Positions 6,548 to 6,685 of a stretch of DNA of 6,685 nucleotides are shown piece by piece. Position 1 is the stretch's first letter. The number at the start of each line of letters is the position of its first letter. A program made the translations under genes and the position numbers. Origin of the DNA: an uncultured Pseudomonadota bacterium (GTDB taxonomy: Bacteria; Desulfobacterota_B; Binatia; UBA9968). The stretch is taken from assembly GCA_946478635.1 (NCBI GenBank), contig CAMLCX010000274.1:1-6685 (forward strand). Direction: 5' to 3'. The notes beneath the pieces were generated by a model. It was not told the DNA's origin, did no database searches, and saw only the letters and a program-made list of their open reading frames with translations.

Positions 6548-6685
6548 CTATTCCCCCAAAACTTTTTTCATTTGCTCGACGACTTCCGGTGGTTGGTTAA
6601 TGACTTCCTTGGCGAGCTGCTCCAATTTTTCACCGTTCGTCGGATTGATCACCCACTGGCGCTTTCTTGCCTCGGCCAAAAAGTC
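6548..6685 (-). CDS. C-terminal fragment of a TctC-like (tripartite tricarboxylate transporter family) solute receptor
   Basis: The frame enters from the right edge and stops with TAG at 6550-6548, leaving 45 residues of the C-terminus. It begins DFLAEARKRQWVINPTNGEK and ends QPPEVVEQMKKVLGE. This layout (a helix with EA+K, then a short D/N-P-x-x-GE turn, then a helix, then PPEVVE-x-x-KK) is what I recall from the ends of TctC/Bug-type extracytoplasmic solute receptors in Deltaproteobacteria and related uncultured phyla. Such receptors bind small carboxylates for a tripartite transporter. The bulk of the gene, including any signal peptide, is outside the window, so the call rests on a short tail and other receptor types remain possible. 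It ends 48 bases before the cupin gene on the same strand. Confidence 0.6.
   Translation of the reverse strand, partial: DFLAEARKRQWVINPTNGEKLEQLAKEVINQPPEVVEQMKKVLGE

Overview
The window is ordinary chromosomal bacterial DNA of moderate GC (mid-50s percent by eye). It holds five complete protein genes and one gene cut by the right edge. No RNA gene, CRISPR array, insertion sequence or prophage gene was seen. The gene types are a fused trehalose synthase/phosphatase, a DUF1646 cation transporter, an NMT1-like binding protein without its own permease, and a TctC-like receptor next to a double cupin. This mix recalls uncultured soil or sediment lineages near the Deltaproteobacteria, Binatota, Tectomicrobia or NC10. 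That placement is inference from gene content and not a measured phylogeny.

Layout, left to right. Positions 1-180 have no gene I can support. One plus-strand gene (181-1224) encodes an integral-membrane DUF1646 protein. It converges on a block of minus-strand genes that fills the rest of the window. Read in transcription order (right to left), the block is: the C-terminal 45 codons of a TctC-like solute receptor (6685-6548); a double-cupin protein (6499-5630) with a strong ribosome binding site; a 172-base gap holding a GC-rich imperfect hairpin; an exported NMT1/SsuA-like substrate-binding protein (5457-4441); msrA (4444-3884), joined to it by an ATGA overlap; an intrinsic terminator; a promoter region rich in short repeats; and the bifunctional trehalose enzyme (3613-1319), which starts with GTG.

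Working together. The minus strand probably carries three transcription units: receptor plus cupin, binding protein plus msrA, and otsAB alone. Trehalose synthesis, methionine sulfoxide repair and a predicted cation transporter would fit tolerance of osmotic, drying or oxidative stress. The two solute receptors belong to different families, and neither has a visible permease here. I found no clearly new multi-gene system. The points most worth a second look are the repeat-rich otsAB promoter, the translational coupling of a binding protein to msrA, and the unequal metal sites of the double cupin.
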